Positions 52,767 to 61,162 of a DNA stretch of 64,000 nt are shown one piece after another (the stretch's first letter is position 1; each line of letters opens with the position of its first letter). Location: NCBI GenBank assembly GCA_937886445.1, contig CALGBY010000048.1, positions 26,319 through 90,318 on the forward strand, in the 5' to 3' direction. The stretch comes from an uncultured Clostridia bacterium (lineage in GTDB: Bacteria > Bacillota > Clostridia > Christensenellales > Aristaeellaceae). The notes under the pieces were generated by a model. That model ran no database searches and was not told the origin of the DNA. It saw only the letters and a list, made by a program, of their open reading frames with translations. The translations under genes were made by a program, and so were the position numbers.

Positions 52767-53891
52767 TCACGCCTCCTCTCTGCCGGCTGTACCGGGCTTT
52801 CCTGTTTTTCCTGCATTCAAACCGAAGCACTTCTTCCATCCCCGTACGATCGTATCCTTCGCCTTGGCGGAGGAGAAGATCACAAGGATAAAGATGACGG
52901 CGGCCTGACAGGCCATGATGTGCGTAGCGGGAATGCTCATCGCGATCAGCGTATTGTAAAGCAGGCAGTACGCGTAGGCGCCCAGAACAGAGCCTACCAC
53001 CCTGTACTTTCCGCCGCCGAGGCTGTTGCCGCCGATCGCCACCGCCAGGATCGCTCTCATTTCAAAGCCGTCCATCAGGGTGTTATAGGTCACCTTTCCA
53101 CCTACCCTGCACACATTGATCATACCGGCGATCGCGCAGCAGACGCCCAGGATCGCGAAGGTGATCAGCTTGATGGCGACACCGTTGATACCGTTCAGCC
53201 TTGCCGCGCCCTGATTGATACCCACCGTCTGCGTATACAGACGCAGGTTGGTAAACTTGAACAGCAGCGCGAACAGCAGACCCACCACCGCCACAATCAG
53301 GATGGGCGTAGGAATGGGAATGCCCGGTATCACCTTGCCGATAACAGGAGTGATGGCGTTATCGGGGATAAACAGGTTGGCGATCTGCCCGATCCAGTAG
53401 GCGATGCTGCGCCCGCAGGTAAACAGGATCAGCGTCGCGATCATCGGCTGAATTTTGAAAACAGCCACCAGAGTACCGTTGAAGAGTGAGAAAAGCATCG
53501 TGATGCCGCAGCTGATGAGAAGTGACAGAAGCACCTGCCCCACACCGATCGCAGCATCGTTATTGCTCCACCATCCCAGTGAGCGGGCAAATACCGCCGC
53601 GGCGATCGTGCCCAGCGCGCCGATCGAAATATCCTGTCCTCCGCAGGCGGCGGTGACCAGCGTCATGCCGATGGCCAGGATCACAAGATCCGAGGCGTCA
53701 ACGATGGTGCTGATCAGGTTTCCGGCCAGCGTTTTGTTGCCGTCATTATTGACATTCAATGAAATGTTGAAATATGAGGGATCGCGGATCAGGTTGAACA
53801 GAAGCAGCAGAGCCAGTATGGTAACGGGGATCAGAAGCTGGGAGTTTCTCTGCAAAAATGTGTAGGAACGCTGTTCCTTATTCTTTTTCAT
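52767..53891 (-). CDS. Sugar ABC permease (RbsC/YtfT type)
   Basis: A 374-residue CUT2 permease with about ten spans. Features: LAIGMTLVTAACGGQDISIGALG, LFNGTLVAVFKIQPMIATLILFTCGRS, and AVAIGGNSLGGGKYRVVGSVLGA. It overlaps the ATPase gene stop by four bases and lies directly before the second permease. Two different permease genes, one two-domain ATPase and one receptor are the layout of E. coli YtfQRT-YjfF, rather than ribose or xylose importers, which use one permease gene. Confidence 0.9.
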   Translation of the reverse strand: MKKNKEQRSYTFLQRNSQLLIPVTILALLLLFNLIRDPSYFNISLNVNNDGNKTLAGNLISTIVDASDLVILAIGMTLVTAACGGQDISIGALGTIAAAVFARSLGWWSNNDAAIGVGQVLLSLLISCGITMLFSLFNGTLVAVFKIQPMIATLILFTCGRSIAYWIGQIANLFIPDNAITPVIGKVIPGIPIPTPILIVAVVGLLFALLFKFTNLRLYTQTVGINQGAARLNGINGVAIKLITFAILGVCCAIAGMINVCRVGGKVTYNTLMDGFEMRAILAVAIGGNSLGGGKYRVVGSVLGAYAYCLLYNTLIAMSIPATHIMACQAAVIFILVIFSSAKAKDTIVRGWKKCFGLNAGKTGKPGTAGREEA

Positions 53892-55393
53892 TGCTGTTCA
53901 CCTCCCGCAATGGTTTTCATGATATCATTCTGGTTGAGCTGGTCTCCTGTCAGCTCGCCAACGGCATGCTTATCGCGCATGACGATGAGCCTTGAACAGG
54001 TGCGCAGCATCTCCTCGATCTCTGAGGAGATAAAGGTCACCGTCATTCCCTCCTCTGCCAGCTTCAGCACCAGACGCTGGATCTCCGTTTTGGTACCGAT
54101 ATCGATACCGCGTGTAGGTTCATCCAGAATGAGATAGTCCGGATGCGTGAGCAGCCAGCGCGCGAGGATCACCTTCTGCTGGTTGCCTCCCGAAAGAGAA
54201 CCTACAGGCGTGTCCTGCGAAGCCGTCTTGATCTGCAGGGCCTTGATGTACTCATCGGCAAACGCCTCCGCCTCGGAACGGGAGAACGGCCTGAAGAAGC
54301 CTTTCATCACCTGGCTGGCCAGGATGATATTTTCCCTTACCGAAAGATCGGCAATGATGCCGTCACGCTTCCTGTCCTCAGGCAAATAACCGATACCGTT
54401 TTTCATTGCCTGAATGGGAGAAGTGATCCTGACCGGCCTCCCGTTGATCTTTACCTTTCCGCTGTTCACCTTGTCCGCGCCGAAAATCGCGCGGACGCAC
54501 TCGCTGCGTCCGGAGCCGAGCAAACCGGTAAAGCCGGTCACCTCTCCCCGGTCGGCATGGAAGCTGAACGGATTGGCCTCCTTGCTGCTGAGATCCTCCG
54601 CCTCGTAGAAGGGAACCCTGTCCGCCGTACCGGCGTTTTCGCTTTTTCCGGACATACCGGAAAGATTTTCCAGCTCCTTGCCCATCATTTTGCTTACAAG
54701 CTCCAGCATGGGCAGATGCGCGGTCTCAAACTCGCCTACCAGTTCTCCGCCTCTCAGTACCGTGATCCTGTCGGATACCGCGTACACCTGATCCAGAAAA
54801 TGCGTAACGAAAATGATGCCTACACCCTCCGATTTCAGACTGCGCATCAAAGAGAACAGCATTTCCACTTCATGATCATCCAGTGAAGAGGTGGGCTCAT
54901 CCAGGATCAGCACCTTGCACTGCATATCCACCGCGCGCGCGATAGCCACCATCTGCTGAACAGCAAGAGAACAGATGCTCAGCTGCTGACGGGCACGGGC
55001 GGGGATGGAAAGGCTTTTGAGCAGCTTATCCGCGTTTGCAAACATTCTTTTCCAGGAAACAAGAGTGCTCTTGTCTCTGCCGATATAAATGTTCTCGGCC
55101 ACTGTCAGGTTCGGGCAGAGCGTGATCTCCTGATACACGGTGCTGATGCCCTGCTTCTGGGCCTGATCGGGTGAATGGATGCTGATCTCATTCCCTTCAA
55201 GAATGATCTTTCCGGCGTCCTTCGGATGCACACCCGTCAATACCTTGATCAGTGTAGACTTGCCGGCACCGTTTTCCCCCATCAGAGCATGGATCTCGCC
55301 CTTTCTCAGTGTGAAATCCACATTCTGAAGTGCCTTTACACCGGGGAACTGTTTGCAGATCCCCTGCAGCCTGAGCAAAACTTCGTTTTCCAT
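53888..55393 (-). CDS. Sugar ABC ATPase with two nucleotide-binding domains (YtfR/MglA type)
   Basis: A 501-residue protein. Domain 1 has Walker A GENGAGKST and Walker B VLILDEPTSSLDD, with a degenerate signature SICSLAVQQMVAIARAV. Domain 2 has a degenerate Walker A GLLGSGRSE, a normal signature SLSGGNQQKVILARWL, and LILDEPTRGID. This asymmetry is usual for CUT2 importers. It powers sugar uptake with the two permeases. ATG 55393 lies nine bases after GGAGG; longer forms add a Met/Arg-rich stretch. Confidence 0.92.
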   Translation of the reverse strand: MENEVLLRLQGICKQFPGVKALQNVDFTLRKGEIHALMGENGAGKSTLIKVLTGVHPKDAGKIILEGNEISIHSPDQAQKQGISTVYQEITLCPNLTVAENIYIGRDKSTLVSWKRMFANADKLLKSLSIPARARQQLSICSLAVQQMVAIARAVDMQCKVLILDEPTSSLDDHEVEMLFSLMRSLKSEGVGIIFVTHFLDQVYAVSDRITVLRGGELVGEFETAHLPMLELVSKMMGKELENLSGMSGKSENAGTADRVPFYEAEDLSSKEANPFSFHADRGEVTGFTGLLGSGRSECVRAIFGADKVNSGKVKINGRPVRITSPIQAMKNGIGYLPEDRKRDGIIADLSVRENIILASQVMKGFFRPFSRSEAEAFADEYIKALQIKTASQDTPVGSLSGGNQQKVILARWLLTHPDYLILDEPTRGIDIGTKTEIQRLVLKLAEEGMTVTFISSEIEEMLRTCSRLIVMRDKHAVGELTGDQLNQNDIMKTIAGGEQQ

Positions 55394-55424
55394 CCGGATC
55401 ATCCTCCGCATCACAATCTCTTTT

Positions 55425-55525
55425 GTGAACAGTGGACAGGCGGCGGCACCGCGCCGCTTCTCCGCTGTTCACAGGAAAAGCGCGGTGCAGATACGCGGAG
55501 GAAGCTCCACATATCCGCACCGCGC
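55425..55525 (-). other. Two hairpins between receptor and ATPase genes
   Basis: GTGAACAG (55425-55432) pairs with CTGTTCAC (55465-55472). GCGCGGTGC (55480-55488) pairs with its near-complement within 55512-55525. Neither has a T-run. They lie between the receptor stop and the ATPase start and probably set the ratio of receptor to transporter mRNA. Confidence 0.5.
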
Positions 55526-55559
55526 CGTTATTTGGGTTCAGCCGTCAACAGGCACCGGA

Positions 55560-56531
55560 TCAGTCACCCAGACCGTAGTTGGCGATGTCTTCTTCGGTGA
55601 TGGTGTCGCATACGAAGCAGGTCTCAACAGAGATGATCTGCTTCTTCTCGTTCAGGCCTTCGATCTGGCCGCCGGCCAGCAGGGTCTTGATCATGTCATC
55701 AATGACCTGAGCCTGGAAGGGGCTGCACTGTCCGTCATAGTTCCAGTTGCCGGCCAGCACTTCGCGCAGAGCCCACTTGTTGCAGTCAAAGCCCATCACG
55801 ATCACTTTGCCGTCCTTGCCGTGGGAGATACCGGCGGCATCCAGAGCGGCAACGGCGCCCTGCGCCATACCGTCGTTCTCGGCATAGATGATGTTGAAGT
55901 CTTTTCCGCTGTTGATAACGGATTCAACGATCTGCTTCGCGGTGGTCTCGTCCCAGGTAGCGGTCTGCTGTTCAACGATGTTGAACTTGCCGGCAGCAGC
56001 CTGCTCGTCCACAGCACCGGTGCGGCCAACCTGAGCATCGCTGCCCATGGCGCCCTGGATGTGGATGATGTTGTATTCAGGCAGGTTCAGGCTCAGCAGC
56101 CATTCAACGGCCAGCGCGCCTTCGTTCGCCATGTTGGAAACAACGGCAGCTTCATACAGGTCGATATCGCAGTCGATCATACGGTCGAACAGGAAAACGA
56201 TGATGCCGTTATCCTTGGCGGTCTTCAGAACGGTGTCCCAGCCGGTGGTCTCGGCGGCGGAGATGAGCAGTACGTCTACGCCGGCGTTGATGAAGTTTTC
56301 GGCAGCGGCGATCTGTTCGTCGTTCTTGAGGGTGTAAGCGGTCATGACTTCATAGCCGTTCTCAGCGCAGAAGACCTTTTCGAAGTCCTTTACGTTGGCC
56401 TCACGGTAGCCGCTCTCGGAAGGCGGATTGTTTACAATACCGACCTTGACCAGGTCCTCAGCCACAGCGGAAGTGACCGCCAGGGAGCAAACCATGATGA
56501 GAGCAATGAGCAGAGCAGCAAACTTCTTCAT
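55560..56531 (-). CDS. Sugar ABC receptor (YtfQ-like, Peripla_BP_4)
   Basis: A 323-residue receptor with a signal peptide (1-24, ending SAVAED). ATG 56531 is behind AAGGAGG. The mature part reads VKVGIVNNPPSESGYREANVKDF, INAGVDVLLISAAETTGWD, FLFDRMIDCDIDLYEA and IIYAENDGMAQGAVAALDAAG, with the Asp/Arg/Asn positions that grip pyranose or furanose rings in YtfQ-type proteins. It delivers sugar to the two-permease importer. First gene of the transporter operon, divergent from the sensor kinase gene. Confidence 0.9.
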   Translation of the reverse strand: MKKFAALLIALIMVCSLAVTSAVAEDLVKVGIVNNPPSESGYREANVKDFEKVFCAENGYEVMTAYTLKNDEQIAAAENFINAGVDVLLISAAETTGWDTVLKTAKDNGIIVFLFDRMIDCDIDLYEAAVVSNMANEGALAVEWLLSLNLPEYNIIHIQGAMGSDAQVGRTGAVDEQAAAGKFNIVEQQTATWDETTAKQIVESVINSGKDFNIIYAENDGMAQGAVAALDAAGISHGKDGKVIVMGFDCNKWALREVLAGNWNYDGQCSPFQAQVIDDMIKTLLAGGQIEGLNEKKQIISVETCFVCDTITEEDIANYGLGD

Positions 56532-56622
56532 GTTTCTTCCTCCTTGTTTACTCAAAAGAGTAATTTTATGGCTATATCATATTACAGAATGCCCGCGCAT
56601 GCATTCACATTTTTACTGAAGC

Positions 56623-56687
56623 GGAATGTAAATTCTTATTTGTTTTTCGCCCCGAAGCGCCAAACGGACCGGGAAATGTAAATTTTT
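56623..56687. promoter_or_regulatory. Direct repeats in the divergent sugar promoter region
   Basis: GGAATGTAAATTCTT (56623-56637) and GGAAATGTAAATTTTT (56672-56687) share AATGTAAATT with 50-base spacing, about five helical turns. A related inverted CACATTTTTAC lies just upstream near 56606. Candidate sites for the AraC-type response regulator. Confidence 0.35.
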
Positions 56688-56823
56688 TCGCTTTATGATA
56701 ATTTTTTTTGATACACGGGCGGGATGCTGTTGCACAGCGCCCCGATATGCTATGATATGGGTGAAGCTCCTCACACGCCTGTCCGCCGTGACACGGATGA
56801 AATAACAATAAGAAGGTTTTTCA

Positions 56824-58287
56824 ATGTTCAGCAAAGCAGGAAAAGAAAAGCGCGCGGGCGTACGCCGCCTGATCTTCAGCATCATCATCACCTTTTCCGT
56901 TCTCACACTGGCCGCCGTCGTTTCGCTGGTTTTCATGATGGTCAATACCTCCGGCCGGTATACGGATGTGCTTCGGAACGCCAAGACCGCGGCTGATTTC
57001 AATAAGGAATTCAAAAACACGCTGGACAGCGAGATGTACAACCATGTGATCCGTCCCCGGGGCGAGGTCACGGAGGCGGACCTGCCGATGAGCGAGCTGG
57101 ACAGCGCCGTGGATGTACTGACCAGGCTGGAAAAGACCACCGTTCTGCCCGACAACCGCTGGCGTATCCGCAGCATGCTGAACATGTGCGAAAACCTGCG
57201 GCAGTACATGCTTGAGATCGCCGGGACGGAGCGCTATGATGACCGCATGGAGCTGCTTGAAAGAAACATACGCGGTGAGACCGGACTTACCCGCCTGATA
57301 GAGACCTACATGCATGAATATCTGGATGATGAAGTACGCGAAATGACCCGTCTTGAGGGCAACATCCGCGAGACCACGGTGTTCACCGTGATCCTGACGG
57401 CAGTCGGCATCACAATCACCTTCATATGCATCATGATCTATTCAGTATTCGTTTCCCGCCGCATCACGGAACCGATCCGCGCCCTTTCGGAAAAGGCGGC
57501 CCGTTTCGGCATGGGCGATTTTTCGCAGGGAAAGGTACACACCGATACGGCCGAGCTGCTTCTGCTGGACAGAGGCTTTGACGAAATGGCCGAAAGGATC
57601 AAGGGCCTGATGGAAAAGCAGATCGCCGATGAACGGACGCTGCACAAAACCGAGCTGGAGCTGCTTCAGGCGCAGATCAACCCGCATTTTCTCTACAACA
57701 CGCTGGATTCCATCGCCATCCTCGCGGAAAGCGGCAGAGAAGAAGACGCCGTACTGATGGTAAACAGCCTTTCCTCCTTCTTCCGTATTTCCCTCAGCAA
57801 GGGCAGGGACATCATCCCGCTTGAAAACGAGGTAAGTCAGGTAAAAAGCTATCTGGAGATCCAGCAGATCCGTTACAGCGACATCTTAAAATACGAGATC
57901 GACATCCCGCAAACGGTATACGGCTGCTTCGTGCCCAAGCTGATATTGCAGCCGCTCGTTGAAAACGCGCTCTATCACGGTATCAAAAACCGCCGCGGGC
58001 TCGGTACGATAAGCATCCGCGGAGAAGAGGACGGTGACGATATCCTGCTCACGGTGACGGATAACGGAGCCGGTATGGACAGCGAACAGATCGCCGCGCT
58101 CCGCGCGGGCGTATATCAGGACAGGCACACCGGCCTCGGGCTGGTCAATGTGCATAAGCGTATACGGCTGTACTGCGGTGAAAATTACGGGCTGGACTTT
58201 GCCAGTGAAAAGGGAAAGGGAACCACGGTTTCCCTGCGTCTGCCCAAAACACTGCGTCCCGAAAACAAGGAGGAGGAAAATGAATAA
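56824..58287 (+). CDS. YesM/LytS-type sensor histidine kinase
   Basis: A 487-residue membrane kinase. TM1 spans about 16-40, an extracytoplasmic helical domain 41-180, TM2 about 187-212, then a HAMP segment (SRRITEPIRALSEKAARF). The His_kinase domain has the phospho-acceptor in LLQAQINPHFLYNTLDSIA, and HATPase_c has the N box LVENALYHGI, then DNGAGM and GLGLVNVHKRIRL. It overlaps the following sugar-receptor lipoprotein gene by eight bases, so the receptor may feed ligand information to the kinase. Partner regulator at 59263-60852. Confidence 0.9.
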   Translation: MFSKAGKEKRAGVRRLIFSIIITFSVLTLAAVVSLVFMMVNTSGRYTDVLRNAKTAADFNKEFKNTLDSEMYNHVIRPRGEVTEADLPMSELDSAVDVLTRLEKTTVLPDNRWRIRSMLNMCENLRQYMLEIAGTERYDDRMELLERNIRGETGLTRLIETYMHEYLDDEVREMTRLEGNIRETTVFTVILTAVGITITFICIMIYSVFVSRRITEPIRALSEKAARFGMGDFSQGKVHTDTAELLLLDRGFDEMAERIKGLMEKQIADERTLHKTELELLQAQINPHFLYNTLDSIAILAESGREEDAVLMVNSLSSFFRISLSKGRDIIPLENEVSQVKSYLEIQQIRYSDILKYEIDIPQTVYGCFVPKLILQPLVENALYHGIKNRRGLGTISIRGEEDGDDILLTVTDNGAGMDSEQIAALRAGVYQDRHTGLGLVNVHKRIRLYCGENYGLDFASEKGKGTTVSLRLPKTLRPENKEEENE

Positions 58288-59269
58288 AGAAAATACCGCC
58301 AAAGCGGCGCTGTGCTGCCTGCTGCTGTTCCTTTGCATGACGCTTGCCGCCTGCGGCGATGCACCGCAGGAAAGCGTGTCCGCTCAGGCAGAGGAAAAGA
58401 TCATCGTTGTCGGTTTTTCCCAGGTAGGAGCTGAAAGCGACTGGCGCAACGCAAACACCGAAAGCATGACGGACGCGCTGTCTGAAAAAAACGGCTTCCG
58501 GCTGATCATTGATGACGCCCAGAACAAGCAGGAGCGGCAGATCACCGCGATACGCAACTTTATCCAGATGAATGTGGATTATATCGTGCTGGCGCCCACA
58601 AAGGAAACAGGTTGGGAGACAGTGCTGGAGGAAGCGCGCGCCGCGGGCATTCCCGTCATCATCGTGGACAGGATGATCAGTGTGGAAGACAGCAGCCTGT
58701 ACACCTGCTGGGTGGGAAGCGATTTTGAAAAGGAAGGCCGTTCCGCCGTCGCCTGGATGGACAGCGTGTACGGTGATCAGCCCCTCCGCATCGTTCATCT
58801 GCAGGGCAACCTCGGCTGCTCCGCGCAGATCGGACGCACAGCCGCACTGGATGAAGCGCTGCTCGCTCATCCGGACTGGCAGGTCGTATACCGCGCCCCG
58901 GGAGATTTCCTGCAGGCAAAAGGCCAGGAGATCATAGGCGATCTTCTGGCCGGCGGAATTCAGTTTGACCTGATCTATTCAGAAAATGACAATATGGCCT
59001 TCGGCGCGATGGACGCGCTGGCAGACAGTGGCTACGCCGCGAGCGCTGTACCCATCGTTTCCTTTGACGGATGCAGAAGGGCGCTTGAATTGCTTGAAAA
59101 GGGAGAGCTTTCCTTTGTCGCGGAATGCAACCCGCTGCACGGGCCGCGCGTAATGAACATCATACGCGATCTGGAAGCGGGCAAGGCGCCCGAGCGCTTC
59201 ACCTACGTGGATGAAAAGACCTTTGACCGGAGCATCACGCGCGAAATGATCGATGAAAGAAACTATTGA
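58280..59269 (+). CDS. Sugar-binding lipoprotein, likely co-receptor of the sensor kinase
   Basis: A 329-residue Peripla_BP_4 protein paralogous to the importer receptor at 55560. ATG 58280 follows AAGGAGGAGG. The N terminus ends MTLAACG, a lipobox with the acylated Cys at about residue 25. Core motifs are VVGFSQVGAESDWRNANTESM, LAPTKETGWETVLEEA, VIIVDRMI and LIYSENDNMAFGAMDAL. Being translationally coupled to the kinase, not to the importer, it probably works as a sensor, as the XylFII-LytS pair does for xylose in Clostridium. It overlaps the convergent regulator gene by seven bases. Confidence 0.87.
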   Translation: MNKENTAKAALCCLLLFLCMTLAACGDAPQESVSAQAEEKIIVVGFSQVGAESDWRNANTESMTDALSEKNGFRLIIDDAQNKQERQITAIRNFIQMNVDYIVLAPTKETGWETVLEEARAAGIPVIIVDRMISVEDSSLYTCWVGSDFEKEGRSAVAWMDSVYGDQPLRIVHLQGNLGCSAQIGRTAALDEALLAHPDWQVVYRAPGDFLQAKGQEIIGDLLAGGIQFDLIYSENDNMAFGAMDALADSGYAASAVPIVSFDGCRRALELLEKGELSFVAECNPLHGPRVMNIIRDLEAGKAPERFTYVDEKTFDRSITREMIDERNY

Positions 59270-60852
59270 GACGTGCGGGAATACCGGTTGCGGAATTCCT
59301 TGGGCGAGATCCCTTCCGATTTTCTGAACACATGGCTGAAATAATTCGGCTCATTATAGCCGATCTCCATAGCCACATCAGCGAGCTTCATGTCTCCCGA
59401 GACAAGAAGCTCTTTTGCTTTATCGATCCTCAACTGGGTGAGATAGGCGATGAACGGCTTTCCCACCGTCTGTGAAAACACGGTGCTGAAATGCGCGGGA
59501 CTCATATGGATATAATCCGCTACGCTGATCAGCGTGATATCGGGGCTGCAGAAATTCTGCCTCACATATTCCTCCGCCCGGCTGATCACATAATTATGCT
59601 TCAGATACGCGCTGTTTCCCGGCGCGGGTCTGAGCGACGCGCGCAGCAGCTTTTCCGCGCAGGCCCGGAAAGCCTCACGGCTGCCGGACGCGGTAAAGAT
59701 ATCGGCGCTTTCGCTGAGCTTTTGCGCCACATCCTTCCTGTCCGCTTCAGGATTGGCATCCTGAATGATCTGCACCGCCGTCTTCAGGATCTTGATCAGC
59801 GTATGATAGCGGATCAGCATGCTGTCATACTTATCGCTCTCCGGGCCGTTCAGCATATCATCCAGAAACGCGGGCACATCATCGGGCGCCATATACTTTA
59901 GTTTCTGATAAAAATCATTTTCCGTAGGAACAGACAGCCCGGCGGATTCCGCCACCAACTGCACGGTATCCCCCGCGTCCACGATCCTTCCGGCAAAATA
60001 GGTGCCTGCCTTATCCAGCAGATCCGCTGCCGCGGCATAAGCGCCCGCGACCGCGCTCAGGCGCTCCGCTTCCACACTCATCACCGCCGTCACCGTGGGG
60101 CAGATATCCCTCACGGTATGGCGTACGATCCCCACGAAACGATAGATCTTTTCACTCAGCTGCTCCGGATCGTTATCAAAAAACAACACTGTGAGCCGGT
60201 CAGGCTGCTGAAACATATACAGCCTCGCGTCCTGCCGTACAAGCTCCGGACGCAGAAGCTTCTGCAGAAGAGGCTTGTTTTGCGCCTCGCATTCAAAATG
60301 CAGGATCAGTGTACGGTAAAAGGAACGGATGATGTCCAGCCCCAGCGAAGATGCCTTTTCAAGCAGCTCGGCCGTGCCCGTTCCCGAAAAAAGAAGCTGC
60401 CGCAGGTAGTGCTGACGAAGCGCTTCCTCCACCTCATCCCGGTCATAGCCTCCGGGCAGGTCCTTCTGTATTTTTTCCTGTTCTATGCGTGCTGCAGCCT
60501 TGTTCAGTTCCTCCGTCAGCTCTGCCGCGCGCACAGGCTTGAGCAGGTAGGAATCTACATCCAGCGAGATCGCTCTTTTCGCGTACTCAAAATCACCGAA
60601 GCCGCTGATAATGATCACCTTCAGCCACGGGATCATTTTTCTGGCGTGGCGGATCAGCTCAAACCCGTCCAGAAAGGGCATACGGATATCCGTAAGGAGG
60701 ATATCGGGCATCATATCCTGCATCATGGAAAGGGCGATCTCTCCGTCAGCTGCTTCTCCGCAGAAAGAAAACGGGCTGCCCAGTTCCTCTACGATATGAC
60801 GGATGTTCTGCCGGATCAGCAGCTCATCCTCTACAATAAACACCTGATACAT
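59263..60852 (-). CDS. YesN-type response regulator (REC plus AraC helix-turn-helix)
   Basis: A 529-residue regulator. The REC domain has the acidic pair in VFIVEDELLIR, the phospho-acceptor Asp in DILLTDIRMPFLDG and the Lys in SYLLKPVRA. A long middle region (130-420) is poorly conserved. The C terminus is an AraC-type DNA-binding domain with two helix-turn-helix motifs (ISVADYIHMSPAHFSTVFSQ, then LADVAMEIGYNEPNYFSHVF). It is expected to be phosphorylated by the neighbouring kinase and to activate the sugar importer promoter. It has its own promoter. Confidence 0.9.
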   Translation of the reverse strand: MYQVFIVEDELLIRQNIRHIVEELGSPFSFCGEAADGEIALSMMQDMMPDILLTDIRMPFLDGFELIRHARKMIPWLKVIIISGFGDFEYAKRAISLDVDSYLLKPVRAAELTEELNKAAARIEQEKIQKDLPGGYDRDEVEEALRQHYLRQLLFSGTGTAELLEKASSLGLDIIRSFYRTLILHFECEAQNKPLLQKLLRPELVRQDARLYMFQQPDRLTVLFFDNDPEQLSEKIYRFVGIVRHTVRDICPTVTAVMSVEAERLSAVAGAYAAAADLLDKAGTYFAGRIVDAGDTVQLVAESAGLSVPTENDFYQKLKYMAPDDVPAFLDDMLNGPESDKYDSMLIRYHTLIKILKTAVQIIQDANPEADRKDVAQKLSESADIFTASGSREAFRACAEKLLRASLRPAPGNSAYLKHNYVISRAEEYVRQNFCSPDITLISVADYIHMSPAHFSTVFSQTVGKPFIAYLTQLRIDKAKELLVSGDMKLADVAMEIGYNEPNYFSHVFRKSEGISPKEFRNRYSRTSQ

Positions 60853-60939
60853 CTGTACCCTCCGGATCGGCCTTCTGCGCGTTTCGGGCTGAACGGCGCG
60901 TCCGTTGCGCCACGGCCCTGTTCTTTACTGTTTGATTCT

Positions 60940-60968
60940 ATTTTATCACGGATCCCTGCCCGCGTCAA
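60940..60968 (-). promoter_or_regulatory. Promoter of the response regulator gene
   Basis: TTGACG (60968-60963), 17-base spacer, TAAAAT (60945-60940) on the minus strand, 88 bases before the ATG. Confidence 0.7.
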
Positions 60969-61009
60969 TCACTGCCCGAAGCAAAAAAAAGCATAAAATA
61001 AAGAATGCT

Positions 61010-61108
61010 GAAGTTTAAAAAATGTGTTCATCCGTTTTTCAAACCGGCATCGGTGCCTCATCAGGCGGATCATCAGTTATTATCATTACCGGAGGACGGG
61101 CCATAAGT
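61010..61108. repeat. Dispersed hairpin repeat copy
   Basis: GAAGTTTAAAAAATGTGTTC, ATCCGTTTTTCAAACCGGC, ATCGGTGCCTCATC and then CCGGAGGACGGGCCATAAGTTC reproduce the reverse complement of the tandem unit near 63.8 kb, with a short insertion. It lies between the regulator promoter and the DAK2 terminator. Confidence 0.6.
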
Positions 61109-61110
61109 TC

Positions 61111-61140
61111 AAAAAACGCACCCGCCGAAACGGATGCGTT
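61111..61140 (-). terminator. Terminator of the Asp23-DAK2 operon
   Basis: On the minus strand AACGCATCCG (61140-61131) pairs with CGGGTGCGTT (61124-61115, one wobble), followed by T residues. Confidence 0.85.
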
Positions 61141-61162
61141 TATGATATCCGCGCTGTATTCC

